A stretch of 44,586 bases of DNA from UBA3103 sp002365855 (GTDB lineage: Bacteria; Bacillota; Desulfotomaculia; Desulfotomaculales; Pelotomaculaceae): the NCBI GenBank assembly GCA_030627625.1, contig DAOURR010000010.1, forward strand, positions 1-44,586, read 5' to 3'. This document shows positions 33,531 through 42,186 of this stretch, piece after piece; positions within the stretch are counted from its first letter, which is position 1, and each line of letters starts with the position of its first letter. The translations under genes and the position numbers were made by a program. A model generated the notes under the pieces. That model saw only the letters and a list, made by a program, of their open reading frames with translations. It was not told the origin of the DNA and did no database searches.

Positions 33531-34847
33531 TTAAAAGAACGGCCTTTTATACGAATTTTGAGCTTCAACGGATGGAAAAAGCAGCGAAACCATCTGTTTG
33601 TTTTTTTCTGACGTGGTTATTTTCAGAACGCGTGATTTGTCATCCAGTTCGGTTTTAAAACCAAGAAAGTCCTCTAAAAAGCGCAGGCTGACATAAGAGC
33701 ACCCGTTGCGTGTAAATAAGTTTGGTGGAGTCTTAAATACCGCCCCGTTTACCTTTGCCGCTGAGCCGTCTGCAGGAATGGTCGCGAGCTTTTCTTTAAA
33801 CTCAATGTCAACTGATTTAGCATCGTAGTCCCAGTCTACTGACACGCCCAAAGCACTGCAGACCTGGCGTACCGGGACCAGAAGATTTTCACCATCGCTG
33901 AGGGGCGCAATGTTCTCCGGGAAATAAATGGTCTTTCCGTTGATCCTGATGGAAAGGTTATGCCTTAACAGACTGTCACCGCCGGTTTCCGGAGACGCTT
34001 CCAACGCCAGTGTCCTGCTTTCATTAACGTGGTTGGTACTTACCCCGAAAAATCGCTCAAAGTAATAATCAGGAACAAAGGTGGTTCCTTCAAATAAAAA
34101 CGGGGTATCTTCAACAAGGTAAACATGATTGTTCACAGTAACCTCGCTGCTATCCAGGCTGAAATAAAGTTCCCTGTCGATATTGATAACCGAGACAGTT
34201 TTTGTGGAGTCATCCCATCGCAAACGGTATCCCAATAACTCTGCAGTGGGCCGAAGCGGCAAAAAAGTTGAATTTCCTGACTGTACAGGTCCAAGATGCG
34301 GGGCGAAATCAGGTGTTTCCCCGTTGACGGTGACGCGGTCGTAATTTCTCCCTGCTGACAGGTCTTCCCGGCTGTTTATTATTTCGATCTCAGTTCCCAC
34401 CGGGATCCGCTCATACAACCACAATATATCTTCGTTATACATCCTGATGCAGCCCGAGGAAGCATGAGTTCCAATGGAGTAAGGGTTATTGTTGCCGTGG
34501 ATGCCATAGCTGCTTCCACTTGTGCCCCTGGCGTTTAATCCCAGCCAGCGCGGCCCCAGGGGATTTTCAGGCACGCCTCCCGGTATGACAGGACCACCGT
34601 CGGGATGCCTCCAGGAAGGGTACACCTGCTTGACGACTACCTGGCATTTACCTTCAGGCGTGTACTGAGGAAGACGTCCTGTAGCCACTGGGAACACGTC
34701 TAGTAGATATCCGTCCTGAAAAAGGGCAAGCTGATTTGTTCCTTTGTTGATGAGCAGCCTTGTATCGGCATAAGCTTGCCGTTCTATTTGTAAAAATAAA
34801 ATTCCGAGACTAAGAACCAGAATTATGAACAGAGACTTGCTTCTCAA
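33531..34847 (-). CDS. L,D-transpeptidase with stalk domains
   Basis: A 438-aa exported cell-wall enzyme. A signal peptide occupies residues 1-28, ending AYA. The YkuD catalytic domain (about 29-160) shows IHGNNNPYSIGTHASSGCIRM with catalytic His and Cys. Two copper-amine-oxidase-N-like stalk domains follow (about 175-300 and 305-415), with TFLPLRPTAELLGY and LLVPVRQVCSALGVSVDWD. It probably forms 3-3 cross-links or anchors proteins in peptidoglycan. The second stalk protein at 39907 uses the same module. Confidence 0.92.
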   Translation of the reverse strand: MRSKSLFIILVLSLGILFLQIERQAYADTRLLINKGTNQLALFQDGYLLDVFPVATGRLPQYTPEGKCQVVVKQVYPSWRHPDGGPVIPGGVPENPLGPRWLGLNARGTSGSSYGIHGNNNPYSIGTHASSGCIRMYNEDILWLYERIPVGTEIEIINSREDLSAGRNYDRVTVNGETPDFAPHLGPVQSGNSTFLPLRPTAELLGYRLRWDDSTKTVSVINIDRELYFSLDSSEVTVNNHVYLVEDTPFLFEGTTFVPDYYFERFFGVSTNHVNESRTLALEASPETGGDSLLRHNLSIRINGKTIYFPENIAPLSDGENLLVPVRQVCSALGVSVDWDYDAKSVDIEFKEKLATIPADGSAAKVNGAVFKTPPNLFTRNGCSYVSLRFLEDFLGFKTELDDKSRVLKITTSEKNKQMVSLLFPSVEAQNSYKRPFF

Positions 34848-34963
34848 AATAAAAAAACACCTCCAGGCACATGATAATCACTAAATTCTATGTCCCTGGA
34901 ATGTAAATAGACTACAAAGATCTCGATTTAATTGTGTTTTTTTACCAGTAGAGTAATTAAGTA

Positions 34964-34992
34964 TTGAAACCAACAACTTATTATGATATAAT
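34964..34992 (+). promoter_or_regulatory. Sigma-A promoter of the riboswitch-ectABC transcript
   Basis: TTGAAA (34964-34969), 17 nt, TATAAT (34987-34992): a near-consensus promoter placed about 47 bp before the riboswitch. Confidence 0.85.
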
Positions 34993-35038
34993 AAGTTGCA
35001 GGAAATAAATAACAAATAAATATAAACTACCTTTAAAT

Positions 35039-35319
35039 CGCTTAATTCTTTATTTAAGAAACGGGGGAACCAGATTTACGGGGTGAATCTCATTTGGGTC
35101 GTGAGACGTAGACGTGAGACGTGAGACGTGAATTGAGAAGTGAGAAATGAGAATTGAGAAGTGAGAATAGAAGGAATTGGCTAAAGCCAATTCCAACTAA
35201 AAATCTCACCTCCAACCTCTCACATCGCACCTCTCAAAAAACCTCCAATCTCTCACTTCCCACCTCCCAATGGGTAGGGTTACCTTTCAACCCGAACCCG
35301 ACAGCTAACTTCGTAAGCG
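35039..35319 (+). ncRNA. ydaO-type c-di-AMP riboswitch before ectABC
   Basis: The conserved ydaO/yuaA blocks are present in order: CGCTTAATTC (35039-35048), ACGGGGGAACC (35071-35081), CGGGGTGAATC (35079-35099 region), then GGGTAGGGTTACC, CAACCCGAACCCGACAGC and TAACTTCGTAAGCG. CGCTTA at the start pairs with TAAGCG at the end (P1). The arm between the two halves is enlarged to about 180 nt by a repeat array. A terminator at 35398-35428 completes an off-switch: c-di-AMP is expected to favour termination and lower ectoine synthesis. Confidence 0.93.
35098..35265 (+). repeat. Heptanucleotide repeat array inserted in the riboswitch arm
   Basis: The left side holds 7-bp units such as GTGAGAC (three copies) and GAGAAGT/GAGAAAT/GAGAATT (five copies). 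A perfect 9-bp hairpin, GGAATTGGC-TAAA-GCCAATTCC (35173-35194), is at the centre. The right side holds complementary 7-bp units TCTCACC, TCCAACC, TCTCACA, TCGCACC. Together they fold as one long hairpin within the aptamer. Confidence 0.85.
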
Positions 35320-35397
35320 TTGAAAGGGAGGATGAAATTTGGCCATAGGCTTTGCTTGACTATGTCAGGCCAGCATAGCTTTGCTGTTGCTCCCTTC

Positions 35398-35428
35398 AAC
35401 CCCCGGTTTATATTAATCGGGGGTTTTG
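35398..35428 (+). terminator. Riboswitch terminator before ectA
   Basis: AACCCCCG (35398-35405) pairs with CGGGGGTT (35418-35425) around a 12-nt loop, followed by TTGT. It lies between the aptamer and ectA and is the expected expression platform. Confidence 0.85.
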
Positions 35429-35488
35429 TGTGCCTTTCGCATTTTACAATTCCCCCAAGACTTGAAAGGAGGGTTATAAACAAGAAAT

Positions 35489-35980
35489 ATGAACGATTAT
35501 TATACCATGCTGTGCTTTCGCAAACCTCAAGTGGAAGATGGACCCTCCATCTGGAACTTAGTGAAAGACAGTACACTGGATCTTAACTCTACTTACAGTT
35601 ACTTGATGATGTGCAGATATTTTGCAGACACCTGCATTATAGCGGAACAAGAGAAAGAAATTGTTGGTTTTGTAAACGCCTTTCTTGAGCCGGATGCTAA
35701 AAATACTCTTTTTGTTTGGCAGGTTGCTGTGGTTGAATCACAACGTGGCAAAGGGCTGGCGGCAAATCTAATAAAGCGGCTGTTGCAGGCGGAGGCGTGT
35801 AAGGATGTTTGCTTTGTTGAGGCTACGGTATCTCCGTCCAATTTGCCTTCCAGTTCCTTGTTCTGCGGTTTGGCGCGCGACCTGGACACACGGTGTGAAA
35901 TATCGGAGTGCTTTTCCGCAGATCTATTCCCGGGAGGCAAGCACGAAGAAGAATTGCTCTACAGAATTGGACCTTTTTAA
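35489..35980 (+). CDS. ectA: L-2,4-diaminobutyrate acetyltransferase EctA
   Basis: EctA acetylates L-2,4-diaminobutyrate with acetyl-CoA, the second step of ectoine synthesis. This 163-aa GNAT-fold protein has the acetyl-CoA loop ESQRGKGLAANLIKRLL, the substrate-side LDLNSTYSYLMMCRYF and ATVSPSNLPSSSLFCGLARDL, which match EctA. The ATG is the only in-frame start after a stop codon, though GGAGGG is 15 nt upstream, longer than ideal. It is the first gene of ectABC. Confidence 0.93.
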   Translation: MNDYYTMLCFRKPQVEDGPSIWNLVKDSTLDLNSTYSYLMMCRYFADTCIIAEQEKEIVGFVNAFLEPDAKNTLFVWQVAVVESQRGKGLAANLIKRLLQAEACKDVCFVEATVSPSNLPSSSLFCGLARDLDTRCEISECFSADLFPGGKHEEELLYRIGPF

Positions 35981-36010
35981 CAAAAAATTTACGAGGAGTG
36001 TGACAGTATT

Positions 36011-37324
36011 TTGAAAATAATTAAAGAGAAAGAAAGAAACAAAACAAGCTTAAGCACATTTGAAGAGTTGGAATCTGAGGTGCGAAGTTACTGCCGGAGT
36101 TTTCCCACCGTGTTCAACAGGGCCAAGGGTTACAAGCTCTGGAGTGCTGAAGGTAAAGAGTATATTGATTTTTTTGCCGGAGCAGGAGGGTTGAATTACG
36201 GACATAATGATTTCAAGATGAAGAGCAAGCTGTTAGAATACATTATGAATGACGGTGTCACTCACAGCCTTGATATGGCCACAAAGGCCAAGGAAAAGTT
36301 TCTCAGGCGCTTTAAGGAAGTGATCCTTGAGCCTAGAAATCTAGATTATAAAACCATGTTTCCAGGTCCAACCGGTACAAATGCAGTTGAAAGCGCCTTA
36401 AAACTGGCGCGTAAAGTAACCGGCCGCGTGACTGTTTTTAGTTTTACAAATGCTTTCCATGGGATGACGATGGGTTCTTTGTCTGTTACCGCAAATTCTT
36501 TTAAGCGCAACGGGGCCGGGGCGCCTCTGAACTATACCTGCCGCATGCCCTATGACCAGTACATGGGAGAAGATGTGGACACCTCTGATTATATTGAAAA
36601 ACTTATCACTGACAATGGGAGCGGCATCCCACTACCTGCCGCTATTATTCTTGAAACAGTACAGGGAGAAGGAGGCTTGAATGCAGCAAGTACTTGCTGG
36701 CTGAAAAAAATTGAGCAAATTTGCAGGCGCTACAAAATCCTGCTGATCGTAGATGACATCCAGGCAGGCTGCGGCCGCACGGGCACATTCTTTAGTTTCG
36801 AGCCTGCCGGCATTGTGCCGGACATCGTCTGCCTATCTAAATCCATCGGAGGGTATGGCCTGCCGTTATCCCTGACCCTGATCAAGCCGGAGTATGATGT
36901 ATGGTCTCCAGGTGAACATAACGGTACTTTCAGGGGAAATAACATGGCTTTTGTCACTGCGGCTGAAGCTCTTACCTACTGGGAGAACGATTCATTTGAA
37001 AAGGAAATCAAGGAGAAGGCAAAGATCATCCGTAGATTTTTATTAAATGTGGTAGATAAGTATCCTGAACTGCAGGGAAAGGTACGCGGTAGAGGTCTGA
37101 TGCAGGGAGTCGCATGCGGTGTTGAAGGACTTGCGCAAAAAATCTGCGGCGCTTCTTTTGAGAGAGGACTTGTTATGGAAACGGCAGGCCCGAACAGCGA
37201 AGTGTTTAAACTATTCCCTCCATTAAATATTGACCGGGAGGGGTTGCAAAGAGGATTAAACATACTGGAAGCTTCTATCCAAAGCTGTTTGAATCAATGT
37301 ATAAATGAGAAAATATGCAGCTAA
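36011..37324 (+). CDS. ectB: Diaminobutyrate-2-oxoglutarate transaminase EctB
   Basis: A 437-aa class III PLP aminotransferase that makes L-2,4-diaminobutyrate from aspartate semialdehyde and glutamate. FFAGAGGLNYGHND at the start and FPGPTGTNAVESALKLAR are EctB-specific. The PLP lysine is in CLSKSIGGYGLPL, and LLIVDDIQAGCGRTG carries the cofactor Asp. The TTG start has GAGGAGTG upstream. It precedes ectC by 24 bp. Confidence 0.96.
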   Translation: MKIIKEKERNKTSLSTFEELESEVRSYCRSFPTVFNRAKGYKLWSAEGKEYIDFFAGAGGLNYGHNDFKMKSKLLEYIMNDGVTHSLDMATKAKEKFLRRFKEVILEPRNLDYKTMFPGPTGTNAVESALKLARKVTGRVTVFSFTNAFHGMTMGSLSVTANSFKRNGAGAPLNYTCRMPYDQYMGEDVDTSDYIEKLITDNGSGIPLPAAIILETVQGEGGLNAASTCWLKKIEQICRRYKILLIVDDIQAGCGRTGTFFSFEPAGIVPDIVCLSKSIGGYGLPLSLTLIKPEYDVWSPGEHNGTFRGNNMAFVTAAEALTYWENDSFEKEIKEKAKIIRRFLLNVVDKYPELQGKVRGRGLMQGVACGVEGLAQKICGASFERGLVMETAGPNSEVFKLFPPLNIDREGLQRGLNILEASIQSCLNQCINEKICS

Positions 37325-37348
37325 TTAGTCCTCGGGGGGTGAAAGCAT

Positions 37349-37753
37349 ATGATTGTCAGAAGATTAAGGGATATAATCAATACAGATTGTGATGTCGACA
37401 ATAACAATTGGAGGAGCCGCCGTCTCCTGCTGAAGGAAGATGGTATGGGCTTTTCAGTTCACGATACGATAATAAAAGCAGGAACGGAAACCACGATTTG
37501 GTACAAAAATCACCTTGAAGCAGTATACTGTATAGAGGGTGATGGAGAAATAGAGATAGCCGGGACCGGAACAATCTATCCCATTGAAGCGGGGACGCTC
37601 TATGCCCTGGATAAAAATGATAAGCATTATTTGCGCGGCGGCAAAAAAGACATGCGCATGGTATGTGTTTTTAACCCACCGGTAACAGGCAGAGAGACGC
37701 ATGATCAGGACGGTTCATACGCTCTTATAGAGGATGAAGCGAAAACAGATTAA
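37349..37753 (+). CDS. ectC: L-ectoine synthase EctC
   Basis: This 134-aa cupin cyclises N-gamma-acetyl-diaminobutyrate to ectoine. MIVRRLRDIINTDCDVDNNNW at the start is typical; TIWYKNHLEAVYCIEGDGEIE contains the metal and substrate site, and HYLRGGKKDMRMVCVFNPPVTG the second cupin motif. The ATG has CGGGGGGTGAAAG upstream. No ectD (hydroxylase) or dedicated aspartokinase follows. A small hairpin overlaps the stop codon. Confidence 0.97.
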   Translation: MIVRRLRDIINTDCDVDNNNWRSRRLLLKEDGMGFSVHDTIIKAGTETTIWYKNHLEAVYCIEGDGEIEIAGTGTIYPIEAGTLYALDKNDKHYLRGGKKDMRMVCVFNPPVTGRETHDQDGSYALIEDEAKTD

Positions 37754-37816
37754 ACATTTAAGTTTAATCGGGCGGAGCATGTCTCTATGCAATACGGTTG
37801 ACTTCTTTGGCTCTGG

Positions 37817-37845
37817 TTGACTTTTTAACCGGTGTGATATAGAAT
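37817..37845 (+). promoter_or_regulatory. Promoter of tRNA-Thr
   Basis: TTGACT (37817-37822), 17 nt, TAGAAT (37840-37845), about 33 bp before the mature tRNA. Confidence 0.85.
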
Positions 37846-37877
37846 ATATCCTGCTTTGAGGTAAAAGGTGATAGATT

Positions 37878-37952
37878 GCCGATGTGGCTCAGGGGTAGAG
37901 CAGCTCACTCGTAATGAGCAGGTCGTCGGTTCGAATCCGACCATCGGCTCCA
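37878..37952 (+). tRNA. tRNA-Thr, anticodon CGT
   Basis: A complete cloverleaf: acceptor GCCGATG/CATCGGC, D arm GCTC-AGGGGTA-GAGC, anticodon stem GCTCA/TGAGC with loop CTCGTAA (anticodon CGT, reading ACG), and T arm GTCGG-TTCGAAT-CCGAC. A genome-encoded CCA is at 37950-37952. Confidence 0.97.
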
Positions 37953-37963
37953 GAATAATGAGG

Positions 37964-38009
37964 AATGGCAAGGCTCCCAGGGTTGGGGGCCCTTGCCATT
38001 TATTGTTTT
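37964..38009 (+). terminator. Terminator of tRNA-Thr
   Basis: AATGGCAAGG (37964-37973) pairs perfectly with CCTTGCCATT (37991-38000), followed by TATTGTTTT. Confidence 0.88.
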
Positions 38010-38086
38010 AGCTTTTTATGGTTGTCAGAAGAAGGTGTTGATATTATAGTGTCTAATATAAAACTACCATGAAAGGAACTGGTCGT

Positions 38087-38284
38087 GTGCAGGAGTTTAC
38101 TGAAGTAGCTGCTATAACTGAATATTTAAGCGTCGTCAAATTTACGGCGAGTGACAATTTGTATGCTTTATTTTTCGCTGCCGGCAAGGCCGGCACGGCT
38201 GAAACAATTCAATTTGAAGCAAAAAACAAGCATGATGCCATATTTAAAGGCGCCATGCTGGCTAAAGAAAAGGGATTTATATAA
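38087..38284 (+). CDS. Small hypothetical protein
   Basis: A protein of about 65 residues with a beta-strand-rich start (FTEVAAITEYLSVVKFTASDNLYALFF read in parts) and a helical end (NKHDAIFKGAMLAKEKG). There is no signal peptide and no recognised family. GTG at 38087 has AAGGA about 9 nt upstream; the ATG at 38069 adds six residues but has no ribosome binding site. It stands alone after the tRNA. Confidence 0.55.
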   Translation: MQEFTEVAAITEYLSVVKFTASDNLYALFFAAGKAGTAETIQFEAKNKHDAIFKGAMLAKEKGFI

Positions 38285-38329
38285 GTTAGTACGCGCTGAA
38301 CTGCTTCCTGTGGGTGTTAAACTAACCCT

Positions 38330-39766
38330 TTAAAGGCTGTCTTGCTCATCCAGCGACAGCAGGTGTCTCCGGTAGCTGCGCATAGTCCATATGTGAAGCA
38401 TGGCCTGGGTCAGGTCATAAACCAGCCACGGCAGTGTGGGAACATAATCGTGGATACCCACCAACACGTATTTACCATGCAAGACCTCCCGGAATTCCAG
38501 CCGGCCGGTTCTGTGGTAATCCAGGCGGGCCATCAAACCTCCGGTAATGTAATAAAGAGGGCGGTTTTCAAAGCTGCGGCTTTCGGAGTAAGTGATCTCC
38601 AACAGGGATTTTTTTAAGAAACTGAAATAAAAGTTGCAGTTTCCATGCTCGTCGACCTTAACCTTAACGATATTATTAAAGAACCGGGGCAGCCATTCTG
38701 AATAATGCCGGGCTACCCAGGCCGCGCTTTTACCTTTGGGCAGAGGCAGCCTCTGCACTGAACGGACATCAAGCGCTTTTTTTATTTTCCCCCGCGCCAG
38801 TGGCGGTTTTATGGATACCCGCCCACCTTCCTCATCAGACAGGGCTAATCTGACCGCTTCGTCAAACGGCAGCCCGGGCAGGTTCATACGTTCCTGCAGC
38901 CGCAGGTTTCCCGCAACCATGGGATGTTTGAGACTTTCCATGAGGGGTGTTACCAGAGCCATAGGCGAGCTGGTAAAAATGCTTAAGAGCAAACTGGATA
39001 GCTTGTTGAAAAAGAATGGGACAATAAATATTCGCCGCTTCAGCCCCATCACATCTGCCGTGCGCAGGATCATTTCCCCGTAGCTCATTACATCCGGCCC
39101 GCCAACGTCAAAAGTCGTGTATGTGTGAGGGTTTCCCAGACAGTATTCCAGGATCTTGATCAAATCCGACAATGCTATCGGGTGAGTTTGCGTATGGAGC
39201 CACCTGGAAAAAACAATAATGGAAAACCTCTCCACCAGCCGCATCAGGATGCGGAAGGTTGAACCCCGGGGACCAACCACCAGCCCGGCACGCAGGGCGG
39301 TAACCGGAACTCCGTGAGCGCCGAGGGTTTCTTCCACTTCCAGACGGCTGCGCAGGTGCATCGACAGGTCCTTGGTATCGGGTACAATTCCACCTAAATA
39401 AATGATCTGCTTAACGCCCGCTTTGGCCGCTGCTCTTGCGAAGTTATCAGCTAGGATCAGGTCCATATCCTGAAAGCTGGCCTGCGTTAAACGGGCGGAA
39501 GGCATCATCGAATGAACCAGGTAAAAGGCATAATCAGCGCCCTCAAGGGCCCTTTCAGCGTCCAGCAGCGAAAAGAAGTCGCACTGCCGCCAGGCCACAT
39601 CCTGCTCTGAAGTATTGTCCTGCTCAGCAATCGGCTGCCGGGTAATTCCTATCACCCGGCATGAGTGCCTTAACTTCCTAATTAAAGCCTGTCCTACAAA
39701 TCCGGTAGCGCCTGCCACTACTACAACAGGTTTACTATCTGCCTTGTCCACATGATTTTCGTTCAT
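38330..39766 (-). CDS. NAD(P)-binding epimerase-like protein with DUF2867 region
   Basis: A 478-aa protein. The N-terminal part is an atypical SDR Rossmann domain with VVVAGATGFVGQALIRKL and YAFYLVHSMM, like YbjT and NmrA-type proteins. Residues about 310-470 resemble the DUF2867 region (ITGGLMARLDYHRTGRLEFREV, YDLTQAMLHIWTMR). A role in oxidoreduction or as a redox sensor is possible; the substrate is unknown. ATG at 39766 with GGGTG upstream is preferred to one 17 codons earlier. It converges with the small gene at 38087. Confidence 0.85.
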   Translation of the reverse strand: MNENHVDKADSKPVVVVAGATGFVGQALIRKLRHSCRVIGITRQPIAEQDNTSEQDVAWRQCDFFSLLDAERALEGADYAFYLVHSMMPSARLTQASFQDMDLILADNFARAAAKAGVKQIIYLGGIVPDTKDLSMHLRSRLEVEETLGAHGVPVTALRAGLVVGPRGSTFRILMRLVERFSIIVFSRWLHTQTHPIALSDLIKILEYCLGNPHTYTTFDVGGPDVMSYGEMILRTADVMGLKRRIFIVPFFFNKLSSLLLSIFTSSPMALVTPLMESLKHPMVAGNLRLQERMNLPGLPFDEAVRLALSDEEGGRVSIKPPLARGKIKKALDVRSVQRLPLPKGKSAAWVARHYSEWLPRFFNNIVKVKVDEHGNCNFYFSFLKKSLLEITYSESRSFENRPLYYITGGLMARLDYHRTGRLEFREVLHGKYVLVGIHDYVPTLPWLVYDLTQAMLHIWTMRSYRRHLLSLDEQDSL

Positions 39767-39906
39767 AATATTTTTCACCCATACTATTATCTTAGCAGGT
39801 CTATCTTGAAAACGCATTTGAATTTATTTTTTGGAATTTAACAGAAGGATTTTTAATTCTTCGGGGAGAACATCCATATTGTGGGAACTTTCGGAGGTGT
39901 TTATTA

Positions 39907-41004
39907 ATGAAAAAGAAAATGATCTTGATAATTTTTTTGCTGCTTGCGCTCATCATTTTTTCACCTGGCGCAGAGGCGTCAGGACAGGATGCTGTACAAG
40001 TTAAAGTTAACGGCCAGTTAATGCTTTTTGATGTCAACCCCGTGATTGACAGCGGCAGGACTCTTGTTCCGGTGCGGGGCATCTTTGAGAGAATGGGCGC
40101 TGAAGTGAAGTGGGATGCAGTAACCAGGACGGTTGCCGCTACCAGGGGCGAACTCAAAATAAAGCTTCAAATAGACAACACAGGCGCGGATGTTAACGGC
40201 AAACCTGTCGTGCTGGATGTGCCCGCCAAAATTGTTGACGGCAGGACACTGGTCCCGGTTAGGTTTATTTCAGAAAGCATCGGGGCAAAAGTTGACTGGA
40301 ATGCCCAGAGCAGGACAGTATTGATCGATGACACGGCCATTGACCCTTTTGATTATCACAAGCTATATCAGGCTGTTAACAGCTCTGACCAGGCCAAGTT
40401 TACATTTAATCTGAAAGAAGAATTAACCGTGACGGGTAAAGTGATCAGCGCGAATTTTCTTGGCAGCGGTGTAATCAATAAAGGTGATGTTCAAATGAAA
40501 GGCAGCGTTTCCATCCCTGAACTCAATGATTACATACCAATGGAAATCACCTTAAAAGAAGGTGAATTATACAGTAAAATAGGAGATAACCCCTGGCAGG
40601 TCGCTCAGATCGATATCAATAAAGGCCTGATTCCGGAGGATGAGTTTGTTAAGATCATCAAAAATATTCCCCTGAAACAGGAGGTTTGGGTGGATACAGG
40701 CGGGAAAGCAGCAATAAGGTATACCATATCAACGGACAGGGAGGAATTGACGGGATTTGTCAACAAGCTTTTTGCACAGAGCGTTCAGTTCGACTCTCTG
40801 GGTAGTTCAACTGCCATTTCCGGTCTTAAATATAATATAGTTTTTTATCTTGACGAACAGGGCCGGCTGGTAAAGGAACATATTGAACTCAGTATGAACG
40901 CGGCGGTTCCTGAGCTTCAAGCAACGACCAAAATAAAGGCTGCCGGCGACATTGAATTTTCAGATATCGGGAAAGAATTTACTACTACTGTGCCAATAAT
41001 GTAA
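39907..41004 (+). CDS. Exported protein with two stalk domains
   Basis: A 365-aa secreted protein. A signal peptide covers residues 1-24 (ends AEASG). Two copper-amine-oxidase-N-like repeats follow: SGRTLVPVRGIFERMGAEVKWD and DGRTLVPVRFISESIGAKVDWN, read here in shorter parts such as RTLVPVRGIFERMGA. The C-terminal 200 residues form a beta-rich LolA- or DUF6612-like domain. These stalk modules are common on surface proteins of Peptococcaceae and related clostridia. The function of the C-terminal domain is unknown. The ATG has GGAGG upstream. Confidence 0.87.
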   Translation: MKKKMILIIFLLLALIIFSPGAEASGQDAVQVKVNGQLMLFDVNPVIDSGRTLVPVRGIFERMGAEVKWDAVTRTVAATRGELKIKLQIDNTGADVNGKPVVLDVPAKIVDGRTLVPVRFISESIGAKVDWNAQSRTVLIDDTAIDPFDYHKLYQAVNSSDQAKFTFNLKEELTVTGKVISANFLGSGVINKGDVQMKGSVSIPELNDYIPMEITLKEGELYSKIGDNPWQVAQIDINKGLIPEDEFVKIIKNIPLKQEVWVDTGGKAAIRYTISTDREELTGFVNKLFAQSVQFDSLGSSTAISGLKYNIVFYLDEQGRLVKEHIELSMNAAVPELQATTKIKAAGDIEFSDIGKEFTTTVPIM

Positions 41005-41122
41005 GAAACTAAAATTAACTTAAAGAATATTTTTCCTGTTATTTCATAACCATTTGATCCCTTTCTGCATAAGAATATTTAAGATAGTAAGTTTGCATTG
41101 TTATGGGAAAGGGTGAAAAGCA

Positions 41123-41425
41123 GTGAAGCGCCTTTTGTATCCTTTGATGTTTATCATGTCCATTGTTCCTGATTCGGAAAAACACCTGCAGATGTTTAAC
41201 ACGGTAGCCCAGGTGACCCACAGTTCGATTAAGAGCATGAAAGAAGGAATGGATAATTTCCATAGCACTATGGTCCAGGTCAGCCAGGCTATTAAACAGG
41301 AAAGAGAGCAGCAGGGTAAGGCAGGCGGCGCCTGGGCCGAGCCCCAGGCTGACGCCGGGGCTGAAAGCAGTGCTGGCGAAGGTATGGATATGCCTTCCAT
41401 TCTCCTGCCTGACCAGGAAGCGTAG
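41123..41425 (+). CDS. Hypothetical 100-aa helical protein
   Basis: A 100-aa protein beginning with a short hydrophobic stretch (LLYPLMFIMSIVP). A helical segment with coiled-coil character follows (MFNTVAQVTHSSIKSMKEG, then MVQVSQAIKQEREQQG), and an Ala/Gly/Glu-rich tail. GTG start with AAAGGGTG upstream. A terminator follows directly, so it is monocistronic. I do not recognise it. Confidence 0.6.
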   Translation: MKRLLYPLMFIMSIVPDSEKHLQMFNTVAQVTHSSIKSMKEGMDNFHSTMVQVSQAIKQEREQQGKAGGAWAEPQADAGAESSAGEGMDMPSILLPDQEA

Positions 41426-41439
41426 CGTATGGATTTCTT

Positions 41440-41474
41440 ATGGTTACCGGCTTAACGGTAGCCATTTTATTTTT
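41440..41474 (+). terminator. Terminator after the 100-aa gene
   Basis: ATGGTTACCG (41440-41449) pairs with CGGTAGCCAT (41456-41465) with one G-U pair, followed by TTTTATTTTT. Confidence 0.9.
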
Positions 41475-41657
41475 GCCCCACATGTAAAGGACCCGGTTTT
41501 TTTGCCTTTATTTTAATTAATTCCATTTTATGATAATATAGATGTGATGGCGGGCCAGTTGTTTAATAGGGGGGAAGCACCGCTGCTGAGCCTCTCCATA
41601 GCAGTAATAAAAAATTATTCGTAACAGCATAATTATTGTAAAGCGGGGTGTTCATGT

Positions 41658-42101
41658 TTGAAAGTAATTGTGAACATAGACGGAGGCAGTCGTGGCAATC
41701 CCGGACCTGCTGCTGCAGCCATGGTCATTACGGATGAGGAAGGAAAGGTGATGGCGACAAAAAGCAAGTTCCTGGGTCCCAAGATGACCAACAACTTCGC
41801 TGAGTGGAGCGCCCTGGAAGGAGCGGTCATGGCCCTGATTTACCTGTCGGGTGAGCACGATGGCCTGGAGGCGGAGGTGCTTGCAGACAGTGAACTGGTG
41901 GTGCGCCAGTTCAACCGCGAATACAAAATTAAAGAGCCCAGCCTGAGGGAGATCGCTGAAAGGACATGGGAAAGCCTGGCAATCACCCCCAACCTGAAAA
42001 TAACACTGAGGCACGTACCCAGGGAGGAAAACAAAGCGGCTGACGCGGCCGTGAACATTGAGCTTGATAGTTACATGGACTGGCTTAATAAGCCAAAGTA
42101 A
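41658..42101 (+). CDS. RNase H-like protein
   Basis: A 147-aa protein of the RNase HI fold. The first acidic ligand is in NIDGGSRGNPGPAA, the Glu in NNFAEWSALEGA, the next Asp in VLADSELVVRQFN and the last in HVPREENKAADAAVN. All four acidic positions of RNase H are thus present, so it may be active on RNA-DNA hybrids. The TTG start follows GGGGTG. Similar short proteins are often annotated reverse-transcriptase-like; no reverse transcriptase is present. Confidence 0.9.
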   Translation: MKVIVNIDGGSRGNPGPAAAAMVITDEEGKVMATKSKFLGPKMTNNFAEWSALEGAVMALIYLSGEHDGLEAEVLADSELVVRQFNREYKIKEPSLREIAERTWESLAITPNLKITLRHVPREENKAADAAVNIELDSYMDWLNKPK

Positions 42102-42186
42102 CTAAAATATTGCTACACTTTTAACGGAGGAATTCAGGCTATTTTATAGAACAATATATGAAAATAGAGTACAAGGAGGGAACAGC

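Noticed and set aside
35098..35265. Repeat array considered as a CRISPR-like array
   Set aside because: Units are 7 bp without spacers and the two sides are complementary, so it is a hairpin-forming microsatellite.
37748..37769. Hairpin GATTAAAC/GTTTAATC at the ectC stop codon as a terminator
   Set aside because: AT-rich stem with no T tract; it may be chance.
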